From Acetobacteraceae bacterium (GTDB taxonomy: Bacteria > Pseudomonadota > Alphaproteobacteria > Acetobacterales > Acetobacteraceae), in contig DAIEHR010000247.1 in the NCBI GenBank assembly GCA_027353465.1, forward strand, positions 1 through 45,281: 45,281 nucleotides of DNA. Direction: 5' to 3'. Shown piece by piece: positions 8,996 to 17,266 of this stretch. The notes below the pieces were generated by a model. The model had not been told where the DNA came from. It did not search any database and saw nothing but the letters and a program-made list of their open reading frames with translations. Both the position numbers and the translations under genes were made by a program. Position 1 is the stretch's first letter. Each line of letters starts with the position of its first letter.

Positions 8996-9457
8996 ATGAT
9001 CCATTACCAGTTACAATGCGGCCGGTCGCATGGGTTCGACGGCTGGTTCAAGGATAGTGCCAGCTTCGAGAAGCAGGCAAAGCGCGGCCTGATCGAGTGC
9101 CCCGATTGCGGGGGCACCGATATTGAACGTGCGCTGATGGCGCCAGCCGTGGCGAAGCGGCAATCGACGCCGGTTCCGGCCCAGGCAGAAGCACCCGCCC
9201 AGGCGGCGCCAGCGCCTGTCGCTGCCGTCCAGATGCCCGCCCGTATGATCGCGGCGTTGCAGCGCATCCGAGCAGAGGTTGAGAAGAATTGCGAGTATGT
9301 CGGGCCGGATTTCGCTGACCAGGCGCGGGCCATGCATCGCGGCGAGACGGAAGCGAAACCGATTTATGGGGAGACCTCGGACGAACAGGCCGAAAGTCTT
9401 ATCGAGGAAGGCATCGAGGTGGCACAGATTCCCTGGGTTCCGCGCGCCGACGGTTGA
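8996..9457 (+). CDS. DUF1178 family protein
   Basis: A 153-aa protein beginning MIHYQLQCGRSHGFDGWFKDSASFEKQ, the characteristic DUF1178 start. It carries a zinc-ribbon-like pattern (C8 and H12, then CPDCGG at about residues 37-42), an Ala/Pro-rich linker, and a conserved C-terminal half (YVGPDFADQARAMHRGE, IYGETSDEQAESLIEEGIEV). Function is unknown; the family is almost confined to alpha- and betaproteobacteria and often sits near grxC. Metal binding is inferred from the cysteines. AGG lies just before the ATG. The gene converges on the phosphoesterase with only 9 bases between the stops. Confidence 0.88.
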   Translation: MIHYQLQCGRSHGFDGWFKDSASFEKQAKRGLIECPDCGGTDIERALMAPAVAKRQSTPVPAQAEAPAQAAPAPVAAVQMPARMIAALQRIRAEVEKNCEYVGPDFADQARAMHRGETEAKPIYGETSDEQAESLIEEGIEVAQIPWVPRADG

Positions 9458-9466
9458 CCCGGGCAG

Positions 9467-10213
9467 CTAGTCCCAGGCAATCGGCGCCCGGACGACATCC
9501 ACCGTGCCGTTCCCCCGAAGCCGGACGACATTGACCGATTTGGCCAGGTCGGGCGAACCGGAATAATGCGCTGGCACCGTCGTCCCTGTCCCGACCTCCG
9601 CCGCTCGGTTCCAGTGTCCCAGTGCCAGATAGTCGGCCTTAGTCGCCTCGATTTCGGCATTGCTGATCAGCCAGGATGGGCGCAGCGGAATCGCGCCATC
9701 ATCCTCGTAATGACCATGCGCCAGGGTAATATGCCATCGGGCGGTGCGGGGCCGAGGTTCGCGCAAAGGGACCATGTTGCTGTAATCAACGTGAGCATGC
9801 CCCCAAATCTCCAGGTCGTGGTCGGGGAAATGGATTGTCAGAGCGTGCGTCACGCCAATGATGTGGACATTCGGCAGCTTGTTCAGGCCGCCGCGCAGCC
9901 AGACGGAATCCGGCGTTACCGGATCGTGATTGCCCGGCAGCACGACGACGGGCCGCCCGATATCGGCCAGCAGTGCGACGCACTGCGCGACGATCGCCGG
10001 GGACTGGCGATTGTTGTCGAAGATATCGCCGACCAGCAGCACGTAATCGGCGTTGTGCTCCTTCGCGGCGTTCAACACGACCCGAAGGCCGGTGGTGCCG
10101 TCTTCTCCGTAAGGGCCTTGATGCGGATCGTCATCGACGTGAAGGTCGGAACTGTGCACGAGCACGATGTCTGAAGCCAAGGTTCTGTATCCATCCAAAC
10201 TGTCATCGTCCAT
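9467..10213 (-). CDS. calcineurin-like metallophosphoesterase
   Basis: Cytoplasmic metal-dependent phosphoesterase. The five metal-ligand motifs appear in order: D-x-H in SSDLHVDDD, GD-x2-D in VGDIFDN, PGNHDP, the later His in LAHGHYEDD, and GH-x-H in WGHAHVDY. Layout resembles SbcD-type nuclease subunits and small MPP phosphodiesterases, but there is no SbcC partner, so the substrate is unknown. The track starts with TTG at 10240; ATG 10213 (MDDDSLDGY) gives 248 aa and is preferred, though the ribosome site is weak. It is transcribed divergently from the GST gene about 100 bp away. Confidence 0.88.
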   Translation of the reverse strand: MDDDSLDGYRTLASDIVLVHSSDLHVDDDPHQGPYGEDGTTGLRVVLNAAKEHNADYVLLVGDIFDNNRQSPAIVAQCVALLADIGRPVVVLPGNHDPVTPDSVWLRGGLNKLPNVHIIGVTHALTIHFPDHDLEIWGHAHVDYSNMVPLREPRPRTARWHITLAHGHYEDDGAIPLRPSWLISNAEIEATKADYLALGHWNRAAEVGTGTTVPAHYSGSPDLAKSVNVVRLRGNGTVDVVRAPIAWD

Positions 10214-10309
10214 CAGACCGGCGCAAACGGCGGTCGTCAACCGTCATTGGCCTGGTTGGCAGCCTTGCGGTAGGATTTGGCCAACGATAACCGCGAGGAA
10301 CCAGACGCC

Positions 10310-11035
10310 ATGATCGATCTGCATTACTGGCCCACGCCTAACGGCAAGAAGGTGACGATCCTGCTGGAGGAGGCCGGAATCCCATATAATATCGTCCCGG
10401 TGAATATCGGCCGCGGCGACCAGTTCTCCCCCCAGTTCCTGAAGATGAACCCCAATCACCGCATGCCGGTGATGGTGGACAACACCCCTGTCGGCGGCGG
10501 CGAGCCCATTGTGATCTTCGAGTCCGGCGCGATCATGCTGTACTTGGCGGAGAAAGTCGGGAAGTTCTACCCAAAGGACGTCCGCGGCAAATACGCGGTG
10601 ACTGAGTGGCTGATCTGGCAAATGGCCAACCAAGGCCCCAAGCTGGGCGAATGCGGCCATTTCCGCCGGCTGGGCGATAAGCAGGGCGACCAATCTTATG
10701 CCGTGCGCCGTTTTACCGATGAAGCGAACCGGTTGTACGGCGTGCTGAACAACCGGTTGTATGAGAGCAAGTATGTGGCGGGAAGCGAATATACCATCGC
10801 CGACATGATCTGCTATCCTTGGACGGTAAACTGGAAAGCCCAAGGCCAGGACATCGAGGAATTCAGCTACGTGAAGCGCTGGCAGGAGGAACTCTCCGCC
10901 CGCCCGGCAGTTCAGCGCGGCATGGCTGTTGGCGCCGATCTGTCCGAGGACGTGACGAAACTATCCCCGGCCGAACAGGAGCGGCGCGCAAAGATCATGT
11001 ACAACCAGCGCGCCCGTCCTGCTCCCGCCGCATAA
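10310..11035 (+). CDS. nu-class glutathione S-transferase (YfcG/YghU-like)
   Basis: The product begins MIDLHYWPTPNGKKVTILLEEAG. The TPNGKK segment is the hallmark of YfcG-type enzymes, which act mainly as glutathione-dependent disulfide-bond reductases. The thioredoxin-fold N-domain (to about residue 85) ends with the glutathione-binding VIFESGAIMLYLAEK. The C-domain is helical with GSEYTIADMICYPW. Length from ATG 10310 is 241 aa; the track start at 10277 adds a poor leader, and GAGGA lies 10 bases before 10310. The isomerase gene starts 23 bases after its stop, so the two thiol-chemistry enzymes are likely co-expressed. Confidence 0.9.
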   Translation: MIDLHYWPTPNGKKVTILLEEAGIPYNIVPVNIGRGDQFSPQFLKMNPNHRMPVMVDNTPVGGGEPIVIFESGAIMLYLAEKVGKFYPKDVRGKYAVTEWLIWQMANQGPKLGECGHFRRLGDKQGDQSYAVRRFTDEANRLYGVLNNRLYESKYVAGSEYTIADMICYPWTVNWKAQGQDIEEFSYVKRWQEELSARPAVQRGMAVGADLSEDVTKLSPAEQERRAKIMYNQRARPAPAA

Positions 11036-11058
11036 TACAAATAAAGGAAACCGATCCA

Positions 11059-11670
11059 GTGGCCGAACTTGAATGTTTCTTCGACTGCTCCAGCCCATGG
11101 ACGTATTTTGCGTTCGAATCCCTGTTGCGGATGCAGGATGAAATCGGCGCCACGATCCAGTGGCGCCCGTTTCTGGTAGGCGGAGTCTTCAACGCGGTGA
11201 ACCAGAGCGTCTATAACTCCCGCGACGCGCCCGTTCCGGCGAAATCCGCGTACAGCAAAAAAGACCAGCAGGATTGGGCGCGCTATCTTGGGCTACCGAT
11301 CCATTACCGCCCCACGGTGTTCCCGGTGAACAGCGTCAAGGCGATGCGTGCCTGCTTCGTTCTGGAACCGGACGGCAAGCTGGTCCCATTCGCCAGGGCT
11401 GCGTTCAAGGCCTATTGGACGGAAGACAAGGACATCTCGCAAATTCCGGTACTGACCGAGATCTGCGACAGCCTTGGCATCGATGCACCGAAGCTGTTCG
11501 CGGCCATCGACCAGCAGCCGGTCAAGGACACGCTGCGCGCTAATACGCAGGAGGCGATCGACCGGGGGGCGTTTGGGTCTCCGACAATGTTCGTCGGCGG
11601 CGGCGACATGTATTTCGGTAACGACCGGATGCCGCTGATTAAAGATGCGGTGCTGCGGCGGCGAGGGTAA
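11059..11670 (+). CDS. DsbA-fold 2-hydroxychromene-2-carboxylate isomerase family protein
   Basis: Glutathione-dependent isomerase of the kappa-GST/HCCA isomerase family, 203 aa. It starts VAELECFFDCSSPWTYFAFESL, with the conserved Ser-Pro-Trp/Phe catalytic region, then TIQWRPFLVGGVFN, the helical insertion, and the C-terminal thioredoxin half ending RGAFGSPTMFVGGGDMYFGNDRMPLI. The GTG start at 11059 is inside the longer track ORF and has AAAGGAAA upstream. In known members the enzyme acts in aromatic degradation; with no aromatic pathway here, the real substrate is open. Confidence 0.88.
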   Translation: MAELECFFDCSSPWTYFAFESLLRMQDEIGATIQWRPFLVGGVFNAVNQSVYNSRDAPVPAKSAYSKKDQQDWARYLGLPIHYRPTVFPVNSVKAMRACFVLEPDGKLVPFARAAFKAYWTEDKDISQIPVLTEICDSLGIDAPKLFAAIDQQPVKDTLRANTQEAIDRGAFGSPTMFVGGGDMYFGNDRMPLIKDAVLRRRG

Positions 11671-12018
11671 CATTTGCCCTACGAAGTCATAGGGTCGGCG
11701 GCCTGCATCCTTGATATCACATGAACGACCGCAGCCCCGGACAGGCGCACCACTGGTGGGCGCACCTATCCGGGTAGTGGTCGTTCGTCGACAATCCACC
11801 AACGGCCATCTCCGTCGAAAGCCGTCCTCTATCCATATAATTGCTTTGCGGCATTTTGACTGTCCTGGCTACGAAATTGCCGTGCCAGCGGTCGCGGGTT
11901 GATCCGCCCGGCCCTATGCTGGAATGAAGCGATTGCTGGTGTCCCTGCTCCGATCCAGGGCCGCGACTTCGGAAGGTCGCGATCCCCGGAACACTGACCA
12001 TTTTCGAAACGGGTCCGT
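11671..12018. other. 348-bp gap without a convincing gene
   Basis: Convergent intergenic region between the isomerase (+) and the hypothetical gene (-). The track ORFs here (11711-11902, 11717-12001, 11829-12080) show no family features. The region holds a large imperfect palindrome (11723-11786, listed separately) and a smaller near-palindrome around 11960-11980 (CGCGACTT ... AAGGTCGCG). It may be a terminator region or mobile-element debris. Confidence 0.5.
11723..11786. repeat. 64-bp imperfect palindrome
   Basis: Perfect 8-bp outer arms GAACGACC and GGTCGTTC enclose inner imperfectly pairing arms (CCCGGACAGG against CCTATCCGGG, then GCGCACCAC against GTGGGCGC) around a 2-base loop. Several mismatches and one-base bulges are present. 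There is no T-run on either strand, so it is not a standard terminator. It resembles a REP- or MITE-like unit, but only one copy was noticed in the window. Confidence 0.55.
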
Positions 12019-12396
12019 TCAGCGTTCGGTGACTCCGCCTGGAGGCTTGCCCACCGCTGCCTTTCGCGCTTTCGGTACACGGGATTTGCCTAGCAGACTT
12101 TTCAACGCCTCAGCGACTGAAGCATGCCGCCTGCGTCTGCCCAGGACCGGTTGGACAAATATGCCTGTCGCATCGCGCCACATGAGCACCCAGCAGCCTC
12201 GTCGTTTGGTCGAATGAAACTCGATCACCTCCTCGTATTCTTCTTCCTCGATACCATGATCCAGGCGGATGACCATGTTGAATTGGTTAAGCATCGCGAA
12301 GATCCTGGTTAGAATCAGGTCTTCGATATCGAATGCGATTCCCGCGGGAAGATTCGCGCCGGCGATGCCGCCGTCTCGCTTGATTAAATCAACCAT
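12019..12396 (-). CDS. conserved hypothetical protein (125 aa)
   Basis: The track frame begins at 12507, but ATG 12396 (MVDLIKRDGG) overlaps the stop of the upstream small ORF and is preferred. The protein has an acidic patch (DHGIEEEEYEEVIEFH), a hydrophobic strand region (CWVLMWRDATGIFVQPVLGRRRRHASVAEALKSL) and a basic C-terminus. There is no signal peptide or membrane segment. It has the look of a conserved acetobacterial cytoplasmic protein, but I do not recognise a named family. It lies about 380 bp beyond the end of the pilus locus, same strand. Function unknown. Confidence 0.6.
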   Translation of the reverse strand: MVDLIKRDGGIAGANLPAGIAFDIEDLILTRIFAMLNQFNMVIRLDHGIEEEEYEEVIEFHSTKRRGCWVLMWRDATGIFVQPVLGRRRRHASVAEALKSLLGKSRVPKARKAAVGKPPGGVTER

Positions 12397-12593
12397 AGCA
12401 CGCACCAACCGACAAGGAGTGCGATCACCAAGATCCAAGCCGACGCATAAGAGGAGCGGCTGGGATTTCGACGCCGACCTAGGTTGTTCTTTGAGATGCT
12501 GTTGCACGATCCTACGGCGGGACCACTACGCGATGTAAGGATGTCCTCCACGCTGCCGGCGTCTAAGGATCTGGTCGTAAAGGGCGTTACCAT
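12384..12593 (-). CDS. possible small single-span membrane protein (69 aa)
   Basis: The track frame runs to 12665 with a GTG start; ATG 12593 (MVTPFTTRSLDAG) is an alternative with no better ribosome site. The only clear property is a C-terminal hydrophobic segment (AWILVIALLVGWCVLWLI), preceded by a basic stretch (GRRRNPSRSS), as in tail-anchored proteins. Its stop overlaps the start of the next gene by 13 bases, which would allow coupled translation. There is no recognisable family, and it could be a chance frame. Confidence 0.35.
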   Translation of the reverse strand: MVTPFTTRSLDAGSVEDILTSRSGPAVGSCNSISKNNLGRRRNPSRSSYASAWILVIALLVGWCVLWLI

Positions 12594-12774
12594 GCGGGAT
12601 CTTTCGCTGGTTGCTCGCCCTTTTGGCGCTGGTGAACGACCGGGTTGGGTCCCGAAAGCGGGCACCGGCTCATCTGCTTGTATAATCTATTATAGCGATT
12701 TTACCGGAAAACCCCGGTTTAGTTCGATTCCGGAACGGCGGCTGTCGGGTTCGGCTATGGACGGTGCCAGCCGC

Positions 12775-14322
12775 CTATTTTGCAACCCGAGCGGGCGAAT
12801 TAAGCGCGGACGCCAACATTTGTTGCATAGCGGCATTGATGGCGGATGGATCACTTGCCTGGAAGAAATTAGCCGGCGATGACGCACAGGCCTGCAATGC
12901 AGCAAGAATCGGACTCGTGCCGCCAGGCACCGCCGGCTCGGCATATTGCTTATCGTTACTGATATACCACGGGTTCGGCAACGGCAGATACGGTGTATAC
13001 AGCACGTAAACGTTAATGCCCTTGTTTTTGAACTGCTGGCAGGTTTGCTCATTGGTCCCGCTCGTCATGGGGCCCATGACACGAGACGGTGTGTCCTGCA
13101 TACCATCGGTGACAATGAACAGGCTCTTGTGCGGTGCGGCTTGCGACGTTCCGTCACCGGCGGGAGTGACGAACGACGCCAGCCCATTGGCGGCGGTAGT
13201 AAAATTCGTGTCGCCCGTGTTTGGAACGACCGGCACCGACATAGCCTGAACGGCAGCCAGCGCCGCCGATAGATTCGTACCGGCTTCGGTTAAGCCGCCT
13301 GATGGATAGACCGCCGAGTAATTGTTTTCAAACGCATAGACGCCGGCGGAGAACTGGTTCACCGATTGCTGCAACGAGGTCATTGCACTGATGACATTTG
13401 CCGCGGCCTGTTCCACGACGTCGATCCGCAGGGTGACGCCCAGGCTTCGCGCCAGCGCATAATAATCGTTGCCGGTAGTGGAAGAATGGCAGGCGAAGGC
13501 GCAAGGTGCCTGTGGCGTGTGCATGCCGAAGGCGCCCGGACCGCCGCCCCCGTTCGTGCAACGTCCATTTGCATCGACAAGCGAACCTAGGGATTGGGGC
13601 GGGTAGAAGCATGCTCCGGGGGCCCCTGTGTAACTTGAATAGCAGGCGCCGTTGACCGCGGACTTGGGTGGAGGGTTGTTCCCGCTGGCATACCCGTAAT
13701 TCCCCGTATAATTCCAGGAATAGGCCGTCATATCCTGGCCGGCTGTCGCCGCTTGCGTGCTGCACATCGTCGCGGATTCAAGCTTAGCAATATCGGATGT
13801 CGTCGCCGCGATCGCCATTGACGACGAAGTGTCTAGCAGCATCAGAACCTCGACGTAGGAGTTCGCGATGACGGCGCTCGCATTGCCGCCTATTGGATAG
13901 GTCAGGAAGCCGAAGCCTGCGCCCATCTGACTCCGAACCGTCCCCGTGTAACTGACATTCGCGGAAAATCCGGGTGGGTTCTGTGTAAAAACGACGCTGG
14001 CGATGACATTGTTGCCGGGGACCGAGGCTTGTGTGAGCACCCCGGCCTGAGCGGAGAACCATTGCTGCGCCGCCGTCTGACCGGCCTGAATTGAAGTCGA
14101 AAGGCTGCCGCTTGTGTAGGTCCTCGCGGCGACCCGCACCGCATGCAGCGCGGCCGCGTCCGCCGCGAGATTCAACTGCGACTGGGCCTGCACGTAGAAG
14201 CCATAATCAACCGCGAGCGCCACCATCATCATGATTGGAATCAACAAGAGAGCCGACATAAACGCGATGCCGCCACGACGTTCCAGGAGCAGCGCCCGGA
14301 TCGGGTTGTTAGCGGATGTCAT
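12775..14322 (-). CDS. tadG: TadG-like pilus protein with von Willebrand A domain
   Basis: The last gene of the Tad operon, 515 aa. An N-terminal TadE/G-type membrane anchor (GGIAFMSALLLIPIMMMVALAVDYGF) leads to a large exported part with a vWA domain. The metal-site motif DTSSS is at about residues 164-168, and VTDGMQDTPSRV and the flanking strand follow. TadG proteins are thought to stabilise or anchor Flp pili; vWA forms may bind ligands. Many Gly, Ser and Cys residues lie between the MIDAS and the rest of the domain. I chose ATG 14322, which forms an ATGA overlap with the upstream tadE stop; ATG 14328 is also possible. Confidence 0.88.
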   Translation of the reverse strand: MTSANNPIRALLLERRGGIAFMSALLLIPIMMMVALAVDYGFYVQAQSQLNLAADAAALHAVRVAARTYTSGSLSTSIQAGQTAAQQWFSAQAGVLTQASVPGNNVIASVVFTQNPPGFSANVSYTGTVRSQMGAGFGFLTYPIGGNASAVIANSYVEVLMLLDTSSSMAIAATTSDIAKLESATMCSTQAATAGQDMTAYSWNYTGNYGYASGNNPPPKSAVNGACYSSYTGAPGACFYPPQSLGSLVDANGRCTNGGGGPGAFGMHTPQAPCAFACHSSTTGNDYYALARSLGVTLRIDVVEQAAANVISAMTSLQQSVNQFSAGVYAFENNYSAVYPSGGLTEAGTNLSAALAAVQAMSVPVVPNTGDTNFTTAANGLASFVTPAGDGTSQAAPHKSLFIVTDGMQDTPSRVMGPMTSGTNEQTCQQFKNKGINVYVLYTPYLPLPNPWYISNDKQYAEPAVPGGTSPILAALQACASSPANFFQASDPSAINAAMQQMLASALNSPARVAK

Positions 14323-15110
14323 GGACATTGGCCGACACCTCCGGCCGCATTGGCCAGGTCGTAGGTGGTGTATTGGTTCTGTGCGGGGGCAGACAGGCTG
14401 GCGGTACGGACCGGCCATAATCCGATCGCCCAGAAGTCGATCGGACCAGTAATAAAATTATAAAATAATGGCGTATATTGGTAATGAATGTCGGCCACAA
14501 GTATCGGATCGGGTGCGGACACGGCAGCAGTTGGCAGACTTGTCAGATCGCCAGGCGTGTATTGGGCCGGCGTTACCTGCCGTAACGGCGTGCCCGCCGC
14601 CTGACAGCGGGAAACCGACGTGAACCCAGTGCCGCTAGACAGGGGTCGTCCGGTCGGCTCCGCGTATGAAACGCTCCATTTGGCATAGGCGAGGTAGGGG
14701 CACGCGGTGGTCGATGACGCGACACATTGTGGGTCGGATTGCTGAAACGAAACGGAGGTTAACGTGGCGGAGTGGATGCCTGCCGCGGCGCCGTTTCGCA
14801 ACATCGGCATCGCGGCGTATATACCGGAAAGAACCTGCTGCACCTGTGTGACGGTCAGCGTGGTAGTGTCGTCGGGCTGAACCGCCAGAGTGCTGGCCGA
14901 CGTTGGAATCGTGTGAGCTGCATTGGAAACCTCCTGATTCAGCGTCACGGCGACTGAGATATCATACACGCCGATCATCAACATCGCGAAGATCGGCGCG
15001 ATCAGGGCGAACTCGATCGCGGCCACACCTTTGCGACTCCTTATACCGCGAAAGCACTTGACTGATCGCCCCCGCCCGGCGGCCTCCCGACAAGGACGGG
15101 ACTTTTTCAT
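14319..15110 (-). CDS. TadE-like pseudopilin
   Basis: A 263-aa protein with a short basic leader (SRKG) then the pilin-like hydrophobic segment VAAIEFALIAPIFAMLMIGVYDISV. This is the TadE processing site, with Glu at +5 after the cleaved Gly, as in prepilins cut by the CpaA peptidase. The exported C-terminal part is Thr/Ser-rich with paired cysteines. TadE proteins are minor pilus components needed for assembly. ATG 15110 overlaps the TGA of the preceding gene (TGATG), so the track start (GTG 15116) is not needed. Confidence 0.85.
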   Translation of the reverse strand: MKKSRPCREAAGRGRSVKCFRGIRSRKGVAAIEFALIAPIFAMLMIGVYDISVAVTLNQEVSNAAHTIPTSASTLAVQPDDTTTLTVTQVQQVLSGIYAAMPMLRNGAAAGIHSATLTSVSFQQSDPQCVASSTTACPYLAYAKWSVSYAEPTGRPLSSGTGFTSVSRCQAAGTPLRQVTPAQYTPGDLTSLPTAAVSAPDPILVADIHYQYTPLFYNFITGPIDFWAIGLWPVRTASLSAPAQNQYTTYDLANAAGGVGQCP

Positions 15111-15757
15111 CAACACGCCGCCGCACTGCCGGCGGCCGCGGCACTAGGGTGGAAGGCCTCACTGGCAACGCCGATTGTTGACAACGTTGCATGCACCAGT
15201 GAGCCGTTGAAATACTCCGATATGACGTTGGGCAAGAGAAAGCCAACGATCGTCGGCCCAACGTAAATTGAACTGACAAGCAATAGTTTGGCCGGTCCAG
15301 CGTTGCAGAAACTACCACTGCCGAATCCTGTCAGATCTAGGGCACCGTTGGACATTGGAAGTGTGCCGGATGTAAAGTCATAATAATCCTGGCTTGATGT
15401 TGGAGATATAACCCGGACCTGCACATAGACGTTGGATGCGGACAGCAGGCCACTTAGGTTGGGCGCCATATAATTAGCGATGAAATCATTTCCGCTCAGG
15501 GAATTCTGTGCATTCCCGGTTTGGATCTGCCGAGCCGCCAGATACAGCGCGCTGTCCATGACCTCTTGAGTAAAAAGGTCATACGATAGCTCCATCACGA
15601 ACAACGTGAGCGTTAAAAATGGGACTGCGATCAATGCGAATTCCAACGCCACGGATCCCCGGCGCGCGAGAAGCACAGATTCAGGCCACCACCGACGTAT
15701 GGCATTGACCAGACGCCGCTGGGATTGGCTAACGCCCCGCCATGGATGTGATAACAT
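15110..15757 (-). CDS. second TadE-like pseudopilin
   Basis: A 215-aa protein, related in plan to its downstream neighbour: basic leader ending LLARRG, then SVALEFALIAVPFLTLTLFVMEL with the Glu at +5, followed by an exported domain (MDSALYLAARQIQTG, YVQVRVISPTSSQDYYDF). It is probably a TadE/TadF-type minor pilin processed by CpaA. ATG 15757 has AGGTG just upstream; the track start is a GTG two codons earlier. It is separated from the lytic transglycosylase by about 40 bp. Confidence 0.83.
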   Translation of the reverse strand: MLSHPWRGVSQSQRRLVNAIRRWWPESVLLARRGSVALEFALIAVPFLTLTLFVMELSYDLFTQEVMDSALYLAARQIQTGNAQNSLSGNDFIANYMAPNLSGLLSASNVYVQVRVISPTSSQDYYDFTSGTLPMSNGALDLTGFGSGSFCNAGPAKLLLVSSIYVGPTIVGFLLPNVISEYFNGSLVHATLSTIGVASEAFHPSAAAAGSAAAC

Positions 15758-15798
15758 GCGCACCTGCGATCAATCCGGACTATATTTCGGCCAAATAA

Positions 15799-16488
15799 CT
15801 ACATCAGGCTTCGAGTGACGACGTGTGGCTGACCCGGCATCTTGCGGGGCATCGCGAATATCAGCGATTGGCTGGCAGTAATTTCGCCACCGGGTCCCCA
15901 AACGCGAATTCCCCAGCTACGCGAAGGGGGAACGGAACTGCCGACGTCAGGAGGCACGCCGCGCCAGGACGCAAGGACCCTGTCACGATACTGCGCCCCA
16001 AGGTCGGAGGTACGCGAGTGATAGGCCGCGATCGCCGATTCCCATCCGCCCAACTCGTTGCGTAGCGATACCAGGAAGCGCGCGGCCGCGAGTGCATTGG
16101 TAAGCGGGTCGAAGCCGCTGGCCAGATCAGGGAATGCCTCGGGATGGTGGACCAGATTAATCTGGAAGCAACCGATGTCGATTGATTGTATGCCGCCGGC
16201 CCGCAGTGTTTGAACGGCACGCTGCGCCTCCTCCGAGCTGTTGAAGAAGCGCCCAACCCCGGCGGCGTTTATTGTCCACGGCCATGGCGCGCGCACGCCC
16301 TCGGCGTCTATTCGACCGCTTTCTACATTCCCAATCGCCAGAAGCATTCCAGGCGGCAAGGCGGTTTGGGTTTCGGCGACCTTCGCGGCATCAATGCATG
16401 ACAAGGCGACCGCGTGGCCAGGACGGACACACGCAAGCAGAACAAGGGCGCCGACTGCCGATAGGACTCGTGCCGCGGGGTTGCTCAC
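15799..16488 (-). CDS. lytic transglycosylase (SLT domain) in the pilus operon
   Basis: A 229-aa exported protein with signal peptide (AARVLSAVGALVLLACVRPGHA). The soluble lytic transglycosylase fold follows: LPPGMLLAIGNVESGR with the catalytic Glu, IDIGCFQINLVHHP, FDPLTNALAAARFLVSLRNELG and AIAAYHS. The enzyme cuts peptidoglycan glycan strands in the periplasm, and its place inside the pilus operon suggests it opens the wall for the secretin and pilus. Start and stop are tied to tadD by an ATGA overlap at 16485-16488. The C-terminal 50 residues are family-unlike. Confidence 0.87.
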   Translation of the reverse strand: MSNPAARVLSAVGALVLLACVRPGHAVALSCIDAAKVAETQTALPPGMLLAIGNVESGRIDAEGVRAPWPWTINAAGVGRFFNSSEEAQRAVQTLRAGGIQSIDIGCFQINLVHHPEAFPDLASGFDPLTNALAAARFLVSLRNELGGWESAIAAYHSRTSDLGAQYRDRVLASWRGVPPDVGSSVPPSRSWGIRVWGPGGEITASQSLIFAMPRKMPGQPHVVTRSLM

Positions 16489-17234
16489 GGCCGGAGAGCC
16501 TCGAACCCGTCCAATGCGCCCTGCGCCTGGTCCGGGGTAAGATCACGGCCCAAAACATTCAGCGCCTCGTTCTTCCGCCCGCTCAGCGCCAGGGCAAGGG
16601 CCAGGTTCTGACGCACACGTGGCGCGGCATTGGATGCGGCAGCCAATGGTTGCAGCAGTTTTATGGCACCTGTTGCGTCCCCTGACAGAGCCAGTGACAA
16701 GCCCAAATTAACTTGCACCGCGACGGATGCCGGGGCTGCGTTCAGCGCCATGCGATAGGCTTGCTGCGCAGCCGCATGGTGCCCCTGCATGTCCCGCGCC
16801 ACACCCAGATCGCTCAGGGCGATAACGTCGTTTGGATCCCGTGTCATCGCGCGTGCAAACAGGGCTTCAGCGGCCGCCGGGTCATCCGCTAGTCGCAACC
16901 GGCCCAAACCGTCCAGCGCCCTTAGATTTTCCGGATCGGCGTCGATGGCCATGGTGAAGCTCGCTTTGGCCTCGCTGCTTCGCCCAAGGTCAGAAAGCGC
17001 CTCGCCGCGCCTGACAAGGGCCCCGGTATTCCGCGGGTCCATTGCCAGCAATTCATCGCAGACTTGAAGCGCGATCGTGGGCGCACCGCCCGCAAGCGCG
17101 GTGTCCGCCAAATGTAGATTGGGCTTCCAGCTCGCCAAAACGGTGGCCGGAGGGTCGAGCGGTACGGGACTGGCGCCTGTCCGCGCGGAGCACGACGCCA
17201 GTACCAGCAGCAGAGCAGCAGCCCAATAACGCAT
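16485..17234 (-). CDS. tadD: TadD, TPR-repeat pilus assembly lipoprotein
   Basis: A 249-aa lipoprotein (MRYWAAALLLVLASCS, lipobox LASC) followed by about five tetratricopeptide repeats: ALVRRGEALSDLGRSSEAKASFTMAIDADP, ALDGLGRL..., ALSDLGVARDMQGHHAAAQQAYRMALNAAP, VQVNLGLSLALSGDATGAIKLLQ and RQNLALALALSGRKNEAL. TadD is believed to act as a pilotin-like helper for the secretin at the outer membrane. The gene begins 32 bp after tadC, one of the few real gaps in the operon. Confidence 0.9.
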   Translation of the reverse strand: MRYWAAALLLVLASCSARTGASPVPLDPPATVLASWKPNLHLADTALAGGAPTIALQVCDELLAMDPRNTGALVRRGEALSDLGRSSEAKASFTMAIDADPENLRALDGLGRLRLADDPAAAEALFARAMTRDPNDVIALSDLGVARDMQGHHAAAQQAYRMALNAAPASVAVQVNLGLSLALSGDATGAIKLLQPLAAASNAAPRVRQNLALALALSGRKNEALNVLGRDLTPDQAQGALDGFEALRP

Positions 17235-17266
17235 GTCTCAGCCGATCCTGATTGATGAGATTTGAA

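Noticed and set aside
10244-10843. 199-aa minus-strand ORF that looks fairly protein-like
   Set aside because: Antisense to the YfcG-like GST, which has intact family motifs along its whole length.
12704-12775. Hairpins just beyond tadG (GGCGGCT/AGCCGCC and ACCGG/CCGGT)
   Set aside because: Short or widely spaced stems without a following T-run; too weak to call an operon terminator.
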